64,000 bases of DNA from Rhodoblastus acidophilus. Lineage in GTDB: Bacteria; Pseudomonadota; Alphaproteobacteria; Rhizobiales; Beijerinckiaceae. This document shows positions 18,732 to 26,983 of this stretch, piece after piece. Every line of letters begins with the position of its first letter. Within the stretch, counting starts at the first letter, position 1. The notes beneath the pieces were generated by a model. The model saw nothing but the letters and a program-made list of their open reading frames with translations, was not told where the DNA came from and did no database searches. The stretch covers positions 124,001-188,000 of the forward strand of contig NZ_FYDG01000005.1 in NCBI RefSeq assembly GCF_900187365.1, written 5' to 3'. Made by a program: the position numbers and the translations under genes.

Positions 18732-19142
18732 TCAGGCCCCGCCGCCTTCGGCCAGCGTGACGATGAGATCGACGATCCGCTTGCGAACTTTCGCGTCGGT
18801 GATTCGGGCGAAGGCGCGGTTGAGGCTCAGGCCCTCCGCGGTCATCACGAAATCGCTGGCGAACCCCTCATCGGGACTGGCTTCGGCGAAGCCGGCGTTT
18901 CCTGCGCCTTCGGAGACCGGCGCGCCCTTGAAGAAATAGGCGAGCGGGATGCTCAAGGTTTCGGAAATCTGCTGCAGGCGGCTGGCGCTGATCCGGTTGG
19001 TGCCTTTTTCGTATTTCTGCACTTGCTGGAACGTCAGACCCAAGGCCTCGCCCAATTTTTCCTGGCTCATGCCGATCATCATCCGGCGCATGCGCACGCG
19101 CGCGCCGACATGACGATCGATGGGATTAGGGACTTTGGTCAC
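18732..19142 (-). CDS. XRE-family helix-turn-helix transcriptional regulator
   Basis: Predicted DNA-binding regulator of 136 residues from a GTG start (MTKVPNPIDRHVGARV). The N-terminal XRE domain (about residues 10-70) reads RMRRMMIGMSQEKLGEALGLTFQQVQKYEKGTNRIS in successive helices, the classic SinR/Cro fold. The C-terminal half has no family I recognise. It lies between lnt and metK, as in many Hyphomicrobiales. In Sinorhizobium the regulator beside the lnt homologue (actA) is the low-pH-induced phrR, so an envelope or acid stress role is possible. Flanking inverted repeats suggest autoregulation. Confidence 0.88.
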   Translation of the reverse strand: MTKVPNPIDRHVGARVRMRRMMIGMSQEKLGEALGLTFQQVQKYEKGTNRISASRLQQISETLSIPLAYFFKGAPVSEGAGNAGFAEASPDEGFASDFVMTAEGLSLNRAFARITDAKVRKRIVDLIVTLAEGGGA

Positions 19143-19170
19143 GGCTGTCTTCCGTCCTATCGTTTCGCGC

Positions 19171-19186
19171 CTATTTGCAATAATAG
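19171..19186. promoter_or_regulatory. inverted repeat before the XRE regulator gene
   Basis: CTATT and AATAG arms around a 6-bp centre, 29 bp upstream of the GTG start, in a short AT-rich gap of 55 bp. Placement suits an autoregulatory operator; 5-bp arms are weak evidence. Confidence 0.25.
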
Positions 19187-19197
19187 TTTACCTAAAG

Positions 19198-20766
19198 TCA
19201 AATGTTCCGTGGGCGAATCAAAGCAGCGGCCAAAACAATTAACCATGCAATGGCAGGCGCAAGACGCCAATGTTGCGAGTAAAAAGTCGCGGGCAGCGCC
19301 TTCGGCAAGCTTCCATCGAGCACCGCTTCCGTTCCCAACGAAGTCGAGGCGAGGAGACGTCCATAGGGATCAATAATCGCCGAGACCCCCGTATTGGCGG
19401 AACGCACCATTGGCAGACCTTGCTCGATCGCGCGCAGCCGCGCCTGTGACAAATGCTGATAAGGACCCGAAGTCACGCCAAACCAGCCATCGTTCGTGAC
19501 GTTCAGGATCAATCCAGGACGCGCGTTGAGATCGGATAAACGTGCGGCGACTTCCTCCGGGAATATGGATTCATAGCAAATTAAAGGGAAAACCGCCGGC
19601 AATCCCGGCGCCGTCAGCACGCGCGAATATTCGCCGGCGTCGAACGTCCCCGGGCTCCAGGCGAACGGGCTGAGGCCCAGCCGCGCCAGCGCCCCCGCCA
19701 AAGGCATGTATTCGCCAAAAGGCGTGAGATGCATCTTGTCGAACCATTCCTTGATCTCGCCCTTCTGGATGACGGCCAAGGAATTGAAATAATGCGGCCG
19801 CCTCGCCTCGATCTCGGCCCGCGCGGCGCCGGTGAACAGGATGGCGGTCTGCATGCGCGCCGCGATGGCCGACAGCGCGGCCGGGTCCTGCGCCAGCAGG
19901 AAGGGGAAGACGGATTCCGACCAGAACACATGGGTGACGTCGGTCAGCCCGGTGGTTTGCGGCGAGGTCGAGCGGTCCGACAGTTTCAGATAGCGGTCGA
20001 GCAATTCGCTCCTGCGGTCGGCGCGAAACTCGTCATTGGCGACATTGGCCTGCACCACCCGCAGCTTGACGCCCTTCACCGTCTCGACCTTGCCCTGCAG
20101 GCGCGCGGCGCCGAACAGCGCCAAAGCGACAAAGCCCGCCAGCGACAAAGCGACCGCCTTGCGGCCGCGCCCGCCCTTGCCGAGCAGCGCCGGCGCAGCG
20201 AACAGCAGGACGGACAGCACGGTCAGGCTGTAGAGCCCGCCGACCGAGGCGAATTGCGCGAACAGCGGATTGTCGCCCAACGCCATGCCGAAATCGTTCC
20301 AGGGAAAGCCGGTCAGGATATGGCCGCGCAGCCATTCGGCCACGGTCAGGCCCGCCGCCAGCGCGAACACCCGCGCCGCGCCGGGCGACCACAACAGGCG
20401 CGCCAGCGCGAAACCCAGGGCGGTGAAGAACGCGAGGCCCGCGGGCAGGCCGAGCACGCCCAGCGGCAAGGCCCAGGCGAAGCGATCGGCCTCGGCCAGA
20501 AAGGCGACGCCCAGCCACCACAGGCCCGCGACGAAATAGCCGAACCCCAGCCACCAGCCGGCCGCCGCGGCGCGGCGTAAGCTCGCCCAGCGATTTTCGC
20601 CGGCGGACCCGTCGATCAGCCAGACCGCCGCCGTCATGGGAACGAAGAAGGCGGGAAAGAATCCGATAGGCGCCAGCGCCAGCACGCCGACGGCGCCGCT
20701 GAAAAACGCGATCAGCCGCCGGGACCACCCGTCGGACAGCATCACCTTTTGCGAAAAAGTAAGCAT
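19198..20766 (-). CDS. lnt: apolipoprotein N-acyltransferase
   Basis: Inner-membrane enzyme adding the third acyl chain to lipoproteins, needed for their sorting to the outer membrane. The 522 residues have about six hydrophobic segments in the first 220, then a periplasmic nitrilase-like domain with the catalytic triad: Glu in FWSESVFPF, Lys in FDKMHLTPFGEYMP and Cys in LICYESIFPEE. A final membrane helix ends the protein. It follows corC by 70 bp and precedes the XRE regulator. The homologue in Sinorhizobium is actA, required for acid tolerance. Confidence 0.95.
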   Translation of the reverse strand: MLTFSQKVMLSDGWSRRLIAFFSGAVGVLALAPIGFFPAFFVPMTAAVWLIDGSAGENRWASLRRAAAAGWWLGFGYFVAGLWWLGVAFLAEADRFAWALPLGVLGLPAGLAFFTALGFALARLLWSPGAARVFALAAGLTVAEWLRGHILTGFPWNDFGMALGDNPLFAQFASVGGLYSLTVLSVLLFAAPALLGKGGRGRKAVALSLAGFVALALFGAARLQGKVETVKGVKLRVVQANVANDEFRADRRSELLDRYLKLSDRSTSPQTTGLTDVTHVFWSESVFPFLLAQDPAALSAIAARMQTAILFTGAARAEIEARRPHYFNSLAVIQKGEIKEWFDKMHLTPFGEYMPLAGALARLGLSPFAWSPGTFDAGEYSRVLTAPGLPAVFPLICYESIFPEEVAARLSDLNARPGLILNVTNDGWFGVTSGPYQHLSQARLRAIEQGLPMVRSANTGVSAIIDPYGRLLASTSLGTEAVLDGSLPKALPATFYSQHWRLAPAIAWLIVLAAALIRPRNI

Positions 20767-20836
20767 TGCGCGCCTTGAGCGAGGGCCGAATCGATTTCGA
20801 CACTAATGCAAAAAGCGCGGCGGTTGGCAAAATAGC

Positions 20837-21916
20837 TTACGTTTCGTCGTCGGCGCCCCGGCTGCGAACCGTCTCGACCGCGCTGACGCGAATCTTGAGT
20901 TTTTTCAACCGGCGCGGGTCGGCGTCGAGAATGTCGAATTCGAACGTCTTGTCCGGACAGGCCACCACTTCGCCGCGAATCGGAACCCGGCCGGCGAAAG
21001 CCGTCGCGAGGCCGCCGATCGTGTCGACCTCCTCCTTTTCGCCGTAGCCGGTGAGATCGAGGCCGGTGACCTCCGCCGCGTCTTCCAGCCCGACGCGGGC
21101 GTCGGCGATGAAGACGCCGGGCGCGACCGCCTCGATCTTCGGGTTCTCGTCGAGATCGTGCTCGTCCTCGATGTCGCCGACGATCATCTCGACAATGTCC
21201 TCGATCGACACCAGCCCGTCGGTGCCGCCATATTCGTCGATGACCAGCGCCATATGGGTGCGCGTGGCCTGCATCTTGACCAGAAGGTCGAGCGCGGGCA
21301 TCGACGGCGGCGCGTAGAGGACGGGACGCAGGATGCCCGCGGTCTCCAGCCGGACCGAAAGATCGACGCGCACGAATTGCGGCCCTTTCGGCGAAAGCGC
21401 CCCGACTTTCCCGGCGTGCTCTTTCCTGTTCTGGGCCTGCCCGTCCCGCTCTTTCCCGTCCTGGACCTGCCCGTCCTGCGCCGGCCCCCCTGGCGAGGCC
21501 AGCGCCTTTTCGGCCGACGAGGCGACGTAATCGACGAAATCGCGGATGTGGACCATGCCGCGCGGGTCGTCCAGCGTTTCGCCATGCACCGGCAAACGCG
21601 AATGGCCGGCGGTGCGGAAGGTCGCCAGCGCGTCGCTCAGGCGGGATTCGATGGAGATCGCGACAATATCGGCGCGCGGCACCATGACGTCGCTGACCTT
21701 GAGATCGTGCAGCGCCAGGACGTTTTTCAGCATCTCCCGTTCGTAGGGGCTGAAGTCCTCCGAGATCGCGTCGTCGTCCAACGCATCCTCGATATCGTCG
21801 CGGATCGAGGCGCCGGACAGGCCGAACATCGCCCGCAGGCGCTCGACGATGCTGCCCCGGCTCGAACTTCGCTCGACCACATTGGATTCGTCACTGTCGC
21901 GTTCCGGCGCGGCCAT
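20837..21916 (-). CDS. corC: CorC/HlyC-family CBS-domain protein
   Basis: Cytoplasmic CBS-pair protein with a C-terminal transporter-associated (CorC_HlyC) domain, linked in other bacteria to Mg/Co efflux and membrane stress. CBS1 starts near VSDVMVPRADIVAIS, CBS2 near ILRPVLYAPPSMPALDLL and ends VIDEYGGTDGLVSIEDIVEMIVGDIEDEHD, the family signature. Between the CBS repeats is an unusual polar insert made of two 10-residue repeats (about residues 145-170). The ATG lies 2 bases after the ybeY stop; a TTG two codons earlier is less likely. Part of the phoH-ybeY-corC set. Confidence 0.93.
   Translation of the reverse strand: MAAPERDSDESNVVERSSSRGSIVERLRAMFGLSGASIRDDIEDALDDDAISEDFSPYEREMLKNVLALHDLKVSDVMVPRADIVAISIESRLSDALATFRTAGHSRLPVHGETLDDPRGMVHIRDFVDYVASSAEKALASPGGPAQDGQVQDGKERDGQAQNRKEHAGKVGALSPKGPQFVRVDLSVRLETAGILRPVLYAPPSMPALDLLVKMQATRTHMALVIDEYGGTDGLVSIEDIVEMIVGDIEDEHDLDENPKIEAVAPGVFIADARVGLEDAAEVTGLDLTGYGEKEEVDTIGGLATAFAGRVPIRGEVVACPDKTFEFDILDADPRRLKKLKIRVSAVETVRSRGADDET
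21418..21477. repeat. 30-bp tandem repeat inside corC
   Basis: Two adjacent 30-bp units (21418-21447 and 21448-21477) differing at about five positions, in frame, encoding roughly (R/Q)DGQxQ(D/N)xKE twice. Partial extra copies may flank it. It expands the linker between the two CBS domains without breaking the frame. Confidence 0.8.
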
Positions 21917-21918
21917 GA

Positions 21919-22407
21919 TCAATGCCCCTCGGGGGTTGAAAGTTCACGATAGGGATCGGCGACGCCCATGCGCGCGAGCGCGCGCGTCTCGTCGGCCTCC
22001 ATCGCCTCGGCTTCCTCGTCGGTCTCGTGGTCGTAGCCCAGCAGATGCAGAAAACCGTGGACGACCATGTGACGCAGATGGTGCTGCAGCGGCTTGCCCT
22101 GCTCCGCGGCCTCGCGCGCCACCGTCTCGTAGGCGATGGCGATGTCGCCAATCCCATGCGCGGTTTCGAGCGGCTCCGGCCCCGGAAAGGACAGCACGTT
22201 GGTCGGCTTGTCCATGCCCCGGAACTGCGCGTTCAGCACGCGGATGCGGGCGTCGTCGCAGAGCAGCAGGCTGACTTCGGCGCCCTCGCGCAACTCATCG
22301 CCGGTTTCGGAGAGAACGGCGTCGAGACATTGCCGGATCAGGCCGTCGAGATCGGCGACCTCACGCCAGCTCTCGCATTCCACGCTGGTTTCTATCGACA
22401 GGTTCAT
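21919..22407 (-). CDS. ybeY: endoribonuclease YbeY
   Basis: Zinc-dependent RNase for 16S rRNA 3'-end maturation and ribosome quality control. The 162 residues carry the zinc site MVVHGFLHLLGYDHETD (H-x3-H-x5-H) and the family strand NAQFRGMDKPTNVLSFP. It overlaps phoH by 4 bp (ATGA) and is followed by corC after 2 bp, so the three are translated from one message. Confidence 0.95.
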   Translation of the reverse strand: MNLSIETSVECESWREVADLDGLIRQCLDAVLSETGDELREGAEVSLLLCDDARIRVLNAQFRGMDKPTNVLSFPGPEPLETAHGIGDIAIAYETVAREAAEQGKPLQHHLRHMVVHGFLHLLGYDHETDEEAEAMEADETRALARMGVADPYRELSTPEGH

Positions 22408-23426
22408 GCCGGCGCATCCTTGCCGCCGCGATTGGGCGGCTTCCGCTCGGAGGATTCGTAGGCCGCGACGATGCGCCGCACCAGATCATGCCGCACCACG
22501 TCGGCCTCGGTGAAGGTCACATGGCCGACGCCTTCCAGGCCCGACAGGAGATGGATCGCCTCGCTCAGGCCGGATTTCTGCCCGGTGGGCAGATCGGTCT
22601 GGCTGGGATCGCCGGTGACGATCATCCGCGAGCCCTCGCCCAGACGGGTCAGGAACATTTTCATCTGCATGGTCGTGGCGTTTTGCGCCTCGTCCAGCAG
22701 GACGCAGGCGTTGGACAGGGTGCGCCCGCGCATGAAGGCGAGCGGCGCCACCTCGATCATGCCGGTCTGCATGCCGCGCTCGACCATGCGCGGATCCATG
22801 AAATCCTGCAGCGCGTCGTAGATCGGCCGCAGATAGGGATCGACCTTTTCGCGCAGGTCGCCGGGCAGAAATCCCAGCCGCTCGCCCGCCTCGACGGCGG
22901 GGCGCGACAGGATCAGGCGCTCGACGACGCCCTGCTCCAGCAGGGACACCGCATGGCCCACCGCCAGCCAGGTTTTGCCGGTGCCGGCGGGTCCGGCGGC
23001 GAACACCAGTTCGCGCCGCTTCAGCTCGCGCAGATAGAAATCCTGCGAAGCGGTGCGGGCGCGCACCCCCTTCTTGCGGGTCGAAACCTGCTCGAAATTG
23101 GAGCGCGACGCCGGCGCTTCGCCGGGAAACAGGCTGCCTTGCAAGGCGCATTCCTCGATGGCGCCATCGACGTCGCCGAGCGTCGCCGGCTGCCCCGCCC
23201 GCGCCCGGTCGAACAGGATTTGCAGCACGCGCTGCGCGCGGCCGATCGCGTCCGGCGCGCCCTTGATGACGACGTGATTGCCATTGGCGTTGAGCGAGAC
23301 GTTCAACCGCCGCTCGATGCGGGCGAGATTTTGGTCGTAATGGCCGAACACCATCGAGGCCGTGCGATTGTCGTCGAGCGACAGCGTCTGTTCGGATTCG
23401 GCGAGCCGATCGGAAGGCGCGGGCAT
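22404..23426 (-). CDS. phoH: PhoH-like ATPase
   Basis: Cytoplasmic P-loop ATPase, often linked to YbeY and RNA metabolism. The 340 residues have an N-terminal KH-like segment (about 25-105, with NANGNHVVIKGAPDAIGRAQ), then a RecA-type domain with Walker A FAAGPAGTGKTWLA, Walker B CVLLDEAQNAT and the sensor MIVTGDPSQTDLP. It starts one base after the miaB stop and overlaps ybeY by 4 bp, the standard miaB-phoH-ybeY-corC-lnt order. Confidence 0.94.
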   Translation of the reverse strand: MPAPSDRLAESEQTLSLDDNRTASMVFGHYDQNLARIERRLNVSLNANGNHVVIKGAPDAIGRAQRVLQILFDRARAGQPATLGDVDGAIEECALQGSLFPGEAPASRSNFEQVSTRKKGVRARTASQDFYLRELKRRELVFAAGPAGTGKTWLAVGHAVSLLEQGVVERLILSRPAVEAGERLGFLPGDLREKVDPYLRPIYDALQDFMDPRMVERGMQTGMIEVAPLAFMRGRTLSNACVLLDEAQNATTMQMKMFLTRLGEGSRMIVTGDPSQTDLPTGQKSGLSEAIHLLSGLEGVGHVTFTEADVVRHDLVRRIVAAYESSERKPPNRGGKDAPA

Positions 23427-23427
23427 G

Positions 23428-24837
23428 TCAGGCCGCCCCCACGGTTTCAGGCGCGGCCAAACGGCCGAACAGGGAATTCGAGCCGCAGCGGACGATTTCG
23501 ACCGGCGCCTCCCGCCCGATCAGCCCGGCCCCGCCCTCGACCTGCACCGGCTGCAGATAAGGCGATTTTCCGGCGACCTGGCCCGCGTGGCGCCCGAGCT
23601 TCTCGAACAGGACGGGCGTGACCCGGCCGACCATGGCGGCGTTGAACGCCTGCCGCTGCGCCTCGACCAGCGCCTGCAAGCGATAGAGCCGCTCGGTCTT
23701 GACGGCCTCGTCGACCTGATCGGCGAGTTCGGCCCCCGGCGTGCCCGGCCGGGGCGAATATTTGAACGAGAAGGTGGAAGCGAACCCGACCTCGGCGATC
23801 AGATCGAGCGTGGCCTGAACATCGGCCTCGGTCTCGCCGGGAAAACCGACGATGAAGTCCGACGACAGCGCCAGATCGGGGCGCGCCTTGCGGATTTTCT
23901 CGATCAGCCGGACATAGTCCTCGGCGCTGTGCCGGCGGTTCATCGCCTGCAGGATCGCATCCGAACCCGACTGCACCGGCAGGTGCAGGAACGGCATCAG
24001 CGCCGGCAGATCGGCGAAGGCCTCGATCAGGTCGTCGGTCATGTCATTGGGATGGCTGGTGGTGAAGCGCAGCCGCGCCACGCCCTCGATCCGCGCCAGC
24101 CGCCGCAGCAGCCGCGCCAGCGTCCAGTTCTCGCCGTCTTCTCCAAGCCCATGATAAGCGTCGACATTCTGCCCGAGCAGGGTGATCTCGCGCACCCCGG
24201 CGCGGGCCAGAACCTCCGCCTCCGCGACGATCCTGGCGACCGGGCGCGAAACCTCGGCGCCCCGCGTATAAGGCACAACGCAGAAGGTGCAGAACTTGTC
24301 GCAACCTTCCTGCACGGTGAGAAAGGCGGCCACGCCGCGCTCGCGGATTTTCGCCTCGCTCGGCGACGTCAGATGATCGAACTTGTCCTCGACCGGAAAA
24401 TCGGTGTCCACGACCGGGGCGTTAAAACTCTGGCGCACCAGATCGGGCAGGCGGTGATAATTCTGCGGCCCGACCACCAGATCGACCGCGCGCTGCTTGC
24501 GCAGAATCTCCGCGCCTTCCGCCTGCGCCACGCATCCCGCCACGGCGATGCGCGTCTCCTGCCCCAGACCGGCGCGCTCCTGCTTGAGCTGACGCAGCTT
24601 GCCCAGCTCCGAAAACACCTTTTCGGCGGCCCGTTCGCGGATGTGGCACGTGTTCAGGACGATAAGGTCCGCCTCTTCCGGTTGCGCGGTTTCCTGATAC
24701 CCCTCGGGCGCCAGGACGTCGGCCATGCGCGTCGCGTCGTAGACGTTCATCTGGCAGCCGAAAGATTTGATGAACAGTTTCTTCGGCGCGGTCGCCTCGT
24801 TCGCGGCGGGATCGGCGCCATCGGATGCAGGTTTCAA
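23428..24837 (-). CDS. miaB: tRNA-2-methylthio-N6-dimethylallyladenosine synthase
   Basis: Radical-SAM methylthiotransferase converting i6A37 to ms2i6A37 in tRNA. The 469 residues show the UPF0004 domain cysteines ([30 protein letters not shown]), the radical-SAM CxxxCxxC in [16 protein letters not shown] and a C-terminal TRAM domain. A short, polar N-terminal extension precedes it. The ATG giving [14 protein letters not shown] fits. First gene of the minus-strand miaB-phoH-ybeY-corC set; a TATAAG box lies 30-odd bp upstream but its -35 is poor. Confidence 0.96.
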   Translation of the reverse strand: MKPASDGADPAANEATAPKKLFIKSFGCQMNVYDATRMADVLAPEGYQETAQPEEADLIVLNTCHIRERAAEKVFSELGKLRQLKQERAGLGQETRIAVAGCVAQAEGAEILRKQRAVDLVVGPQNYHRLPDLVRQSFNAPVVDTDFPVEDKFDHLTSPSEAKIRERGVAAFLTVQEGCDKFCTFCVVPYTRGAEVSRPVARIVAEAEVLARAGVREITLLGQNVDAYHGLGEDGENWTLARLLRRLARIEGVARLRFTTSHPNDMTDDLIEAFADLPALMPFLHLPVQSGSDAILQAMNRRHSAEDYVRLIEKIRKARPDLALSSDFIVGFPGETEADVQATLDLIAEVGFASTFSFKYSPRPGTPGAELADQVDEAVKTERLYRLQALVEAQRQAFNAAMVGRVTPVLFEKLGRHAGQVAGKSPYLQPVQVEGGAGLIGREAPVEIVRCGSNSLFGRLAAPETVGAA

Positions 24838-24930
24838 AATCTTGGAACGTCCTCGGAAGAGAGCCTCTCCGTCTTATAGCCGATTTCGCTTTTTTCGATA
24901 AGAAGCGCGGCGCAAATTGTTGCCGGGCTT

Positions 24931-25713
24931 TCAGGACGCCATCGACGCCGCCAGACGCCGGACGCGCGCCTCGGTCTCCAGCGCCACCGCCTTGCGGTCG
25001 GCCTCGGCGCGATAGTCGAGCGCCTCGCCAAAACGCACGCGGCACTCGACCGGCGCGTGCTTGAGCAGGGTCCAGATATGCGGCGCCAGATCCGCGTCGC
25101 CATACCAGGCGAGCGCGCGCCGCTCCTCCGCGTTCAAAATCTTGCCGCGCGCGGCGACATAGGCGATGGCGGCGGGCTGCACGGTCACGGCGGCGACCTC
25201 GGGATAGAGCCGCAGCAGATCGCGCGCGGACGCGAAAAGCGACGGCTTGAACGCCAGCACGTCGGCGCCGTCGCTGGAGGTGCCCTCGCCGTAAAGCAGA
25301 ACATCCTCGCCCGCCTTCATCTTTGCGGCCATGGCGGCGTTGACGCGGGCGACGTCCGACCGGCTCTCCCGCTTGACGAAAATCGTGTCCTGCACGCGGG
25401 CGAAGGCGCCGAGAATGGGCCAGTCGGCCACTTCGCTCTTGGCGACGAAACAGGGCGTCTCGCGGCTGGCGAACACCAGAATGTCGCTCCAGGACACATG
25501 ATTGGACACGATCATGCGCGGCTTCGGGCCGAGCGGCGCGCCCTCGAACACCACGCGCAACCCAAGCAGGAAGCACATGGTTTTCGCGAAAAACGGCGGG
25601 ATGCGCGCGGCGAGCCTCCAGCCGCGGCGGCGCGCCAATCGTTGCAGCGGCGTGCCGATGACATAGAAAGCGACGAGGGCGAGGATCAGCAGACAAGCGC
25701 GAAAGTAAGCCAT
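24931..25713 (-). CDS. PlsC-like 1-acyl-sn-glycerol-3-phosphate acyltransferase
   Basis: Membrane-associated acyltransferase, probably making phosphatidic acid or an ornithine-lipid-type product. The 260 residues start with a hydrophobic anchor (LLILALVAFYVIG), then the catalytic NHVSWSDI (HxxxxD motif), the FVKRESRSDV strand and the substrate motif YGEGTSSDG. In Hyphomicrobiales this locus holds a PlsC-type gene beside miaB. Precise acceptor cannot be told, since the same fold serves OlsA. Confidence 0.88.
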   Translation of the reverse strand: MAYFRACLLILALVAFYVIGTPLQRLARRRGWRLAARIPPFFAKTMCFLLGLRVVFEGAPLGPKPRMIVSNHVSWSDILVFASRETPCFVAKSEVADWPILGAFARVQDTIFVKRESRSDVARVNAAMAAKMKAGEDVLLYGEGTSSDGADVLAFKPSLFASARDLLRLYPEVAAVTVQPAAIAYVAARGKILNAEERRALAWYGDADLAPHIWTLLKHAPVECRVRFGEALDYRAEADRKAVALETEARVRRLAASMAS

Positions 25714-25761
25714 AGCGCCCGTTAGGCGGGGATCATTACAGTTTTATGACGCCCGCCCGGT

Positions 25762-26277
25762 TCAGCCCAGGTTTCTGCGCATCACCAGCGCGTCGGCCCG
25801 GGCGCCGTCGGCCCGCGCATAATAGGCCTTGCGCCGGCCGACCTCCTCAAAACCGTTGCGGCGGTAGAGCGACAGCGCCGCTTCATTCTCGGCGTCCACC
25901 TCGAGAAACACCATGGCGACGCCCCGCGCCGCCAGCCGCGACAAATGGTCCAGCAGCAGGCGCTGGGCGCAGCCGAACCGGCGCAAGGCCGGCGCGACGA
26001 CGACGGTCAGCACTTCGGCTTCGTCGCTGGCGACGCGCGACATCAGATAGCCCGCAAGCCCCCATTTGGCGTCCACGCCCACGCTCAGGCAGGCGGGATC
26101 GCTCAACAAGGCCTCGAATTCGCTGGCGCTCCAGGAATGGGCGAAGCCGGTGGCGTGAAGGGCGGAGCAATCGGCGGCGTCCCCGACCTTGAGCAGACGC
26201 GGAAGGCCGAAATCCGGCTTGCGCCGCAACAGTTCCGGGATTTTCAGGTCCGGGATCTTCATTTCCGGGATCTTCAT
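25762..26277 (-). CDS. rimI: ribosomal-protein-alanine N-acetyltransferase RimI-like (GNAT)
   Basis: GNAT enzyme expected to acetylate the N-terminus of ribosomal protein S18. After an odd N-terminal extension, residues 30-165 hold the fold: SWSASEFEALL, the acetyl-CoA-binding segment TVVVAPALRRFGCAQRLL, FLEVDAENEAALSLYRRNGFEEVGRRKAYY. The first 16 residues are three near-copies of a KIPE/D unit encoded by 15-bp repeats, which also offers a second ATG five codons in. The first ATG overlaps the tsaB stop (ATGA), so I keep it. The tsaB-rimI pairing is widely conserved. Confidence 0.9.
   Translation of the reverse strand: MKIPEMKIPDLKIPELLRRKPDFGLPRLLKVGDAADCSALHATGFAHSWSASEFEALLSDPACLSVGVDAKWGLAGYLMSRVASDEAEVLTVVVAPALRRFGCAQRLLLDHLSRLAARGVAMVFLEVDAENEAALSLYRRNGFEEVGRRKAYYARADGARADALVMRRNLG
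26233..26277. repeat. three 15-bp tandem repeats at the start of rimI
   Basis: Units at 26233-26247, 26248-26262 and 26263-26277 match a common 15-bp pattern with one to three changes each; the outer two-thirds are nearly identical. In frame they encode MKIPE, MKIPD, LKIPE. Because the unit contains an ATG, copy number also sets the number of available start codons. Confidence 0.85.
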
Positions 26278-26966
26278 GGGGCCGCGCGCGCGAGAACCGA
26301 AGGTTTTGTGGACCGCGTGACGTCGGGCGCCTTGAGATAGAGCGGCCGCGCCGGCGCGGTCTGCGGATCGGCGGCGATCCCCAGTTTGGCGACGGCGGCG
26401 ATATCCGGCCAGGGATCCCGCTCGGCGACGGCCAGATCCTGGCCCAGTTCCTTCGCCGCCTCGCGCAACGCCTCGGCGCCGCTGCCGACGGCGACGACCT
26501 GGCCGGCGCCGAGCAGGCGGCAGGCGTCGGCGATGCCAACGATTCGCGGCGAGGCCAGAACGCGGCCCCGCGCGGCGTAGGCGGAGAAATAGACATTGCC
26601 GTGCAGGGCGTCGATCGCCGCCGCGACGATCTGCGCCTCGTCGGAAAACAGCAGCGGCGCGGCCAGCGCGGTGAGGGCCGAGACGCCGACCGCCTCAACG
26701 CCACAGGCCAGGGCGATGCCGCGCGCCGCCGCCACCCCGATGCGAATGCCGGTGAACGAGCCGGGTCCGACGGTCGCCGCGACCCGGTCAAGCGACGCGA
26801 AACCGCCGTCGACCTGCGCGGCGACGCGCTCGATCATCGGCATCAGGGCCTCGGCGTGGCCCTTCTGCATCGGAACGGTTTCGCGAACCAACGCCTGCGG
26901 CGTCTCGCTGTCGAAGACGCCGACGGAGACCGCCGGCAGCGATGTGTCTATCGCCAATATGCGCAT
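26274..26966 (-). CDS. tsaB: tRNA threonylcarbamoyladenosine biosynthesis protein TsaB
   Basis: Non-catalytic partner of TsaD in forming t6A37 of ANN-decoding tRNAs. The 230 residues begin MRILAIDTSLPAVSVGVFD (ASKHA phosphate-1 strand) and carry the family motif TVGPGSFTGIRIGVAAARG. C-terminus ends in the usual variable tail. Overlaps rimI by 4 bp and follows the Nfu gene by 17 bp. Confidence 0.93.
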   Translation of the reverse strand: MRILAIDTSLPAVSVGVFDSETPQALVRETVPMQKGHAEALMPMIERVAAQVDGGFASLDRVAATVGPGSFTGIRIGVAAARGIALACGVEAVGVSALTALAAPLLFSDEAQIVAAAIDALHGNVYFSAYAARGRVLASPRIVGIADACRLLGAGQVVAVGSGAEALREAAKELGQDLAVAERDPWPDIAAVAKLGIAADPQTAPARPLYLKAPDVTRSTKPSVLARAAP

Positions 26967-26983
26967 GAGTCGGAAACCGAACC

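Noticed and set aside
19198-20766. Possible horizontal transfer at lnt because the flanking gap is AT-rich
   Set aside because: Coding composition and gene order match the conserved lnt-XRE-metK locus; only the 55-bp gap is AT-rich, as promoters are.
24422-25696. 424-codon open frame on the minus strand spanning plsC-like and miaB
   Set aside because: It runs in another frame of the same strand as two genes with clear motifs; the translation is Arg-rich and without domains.
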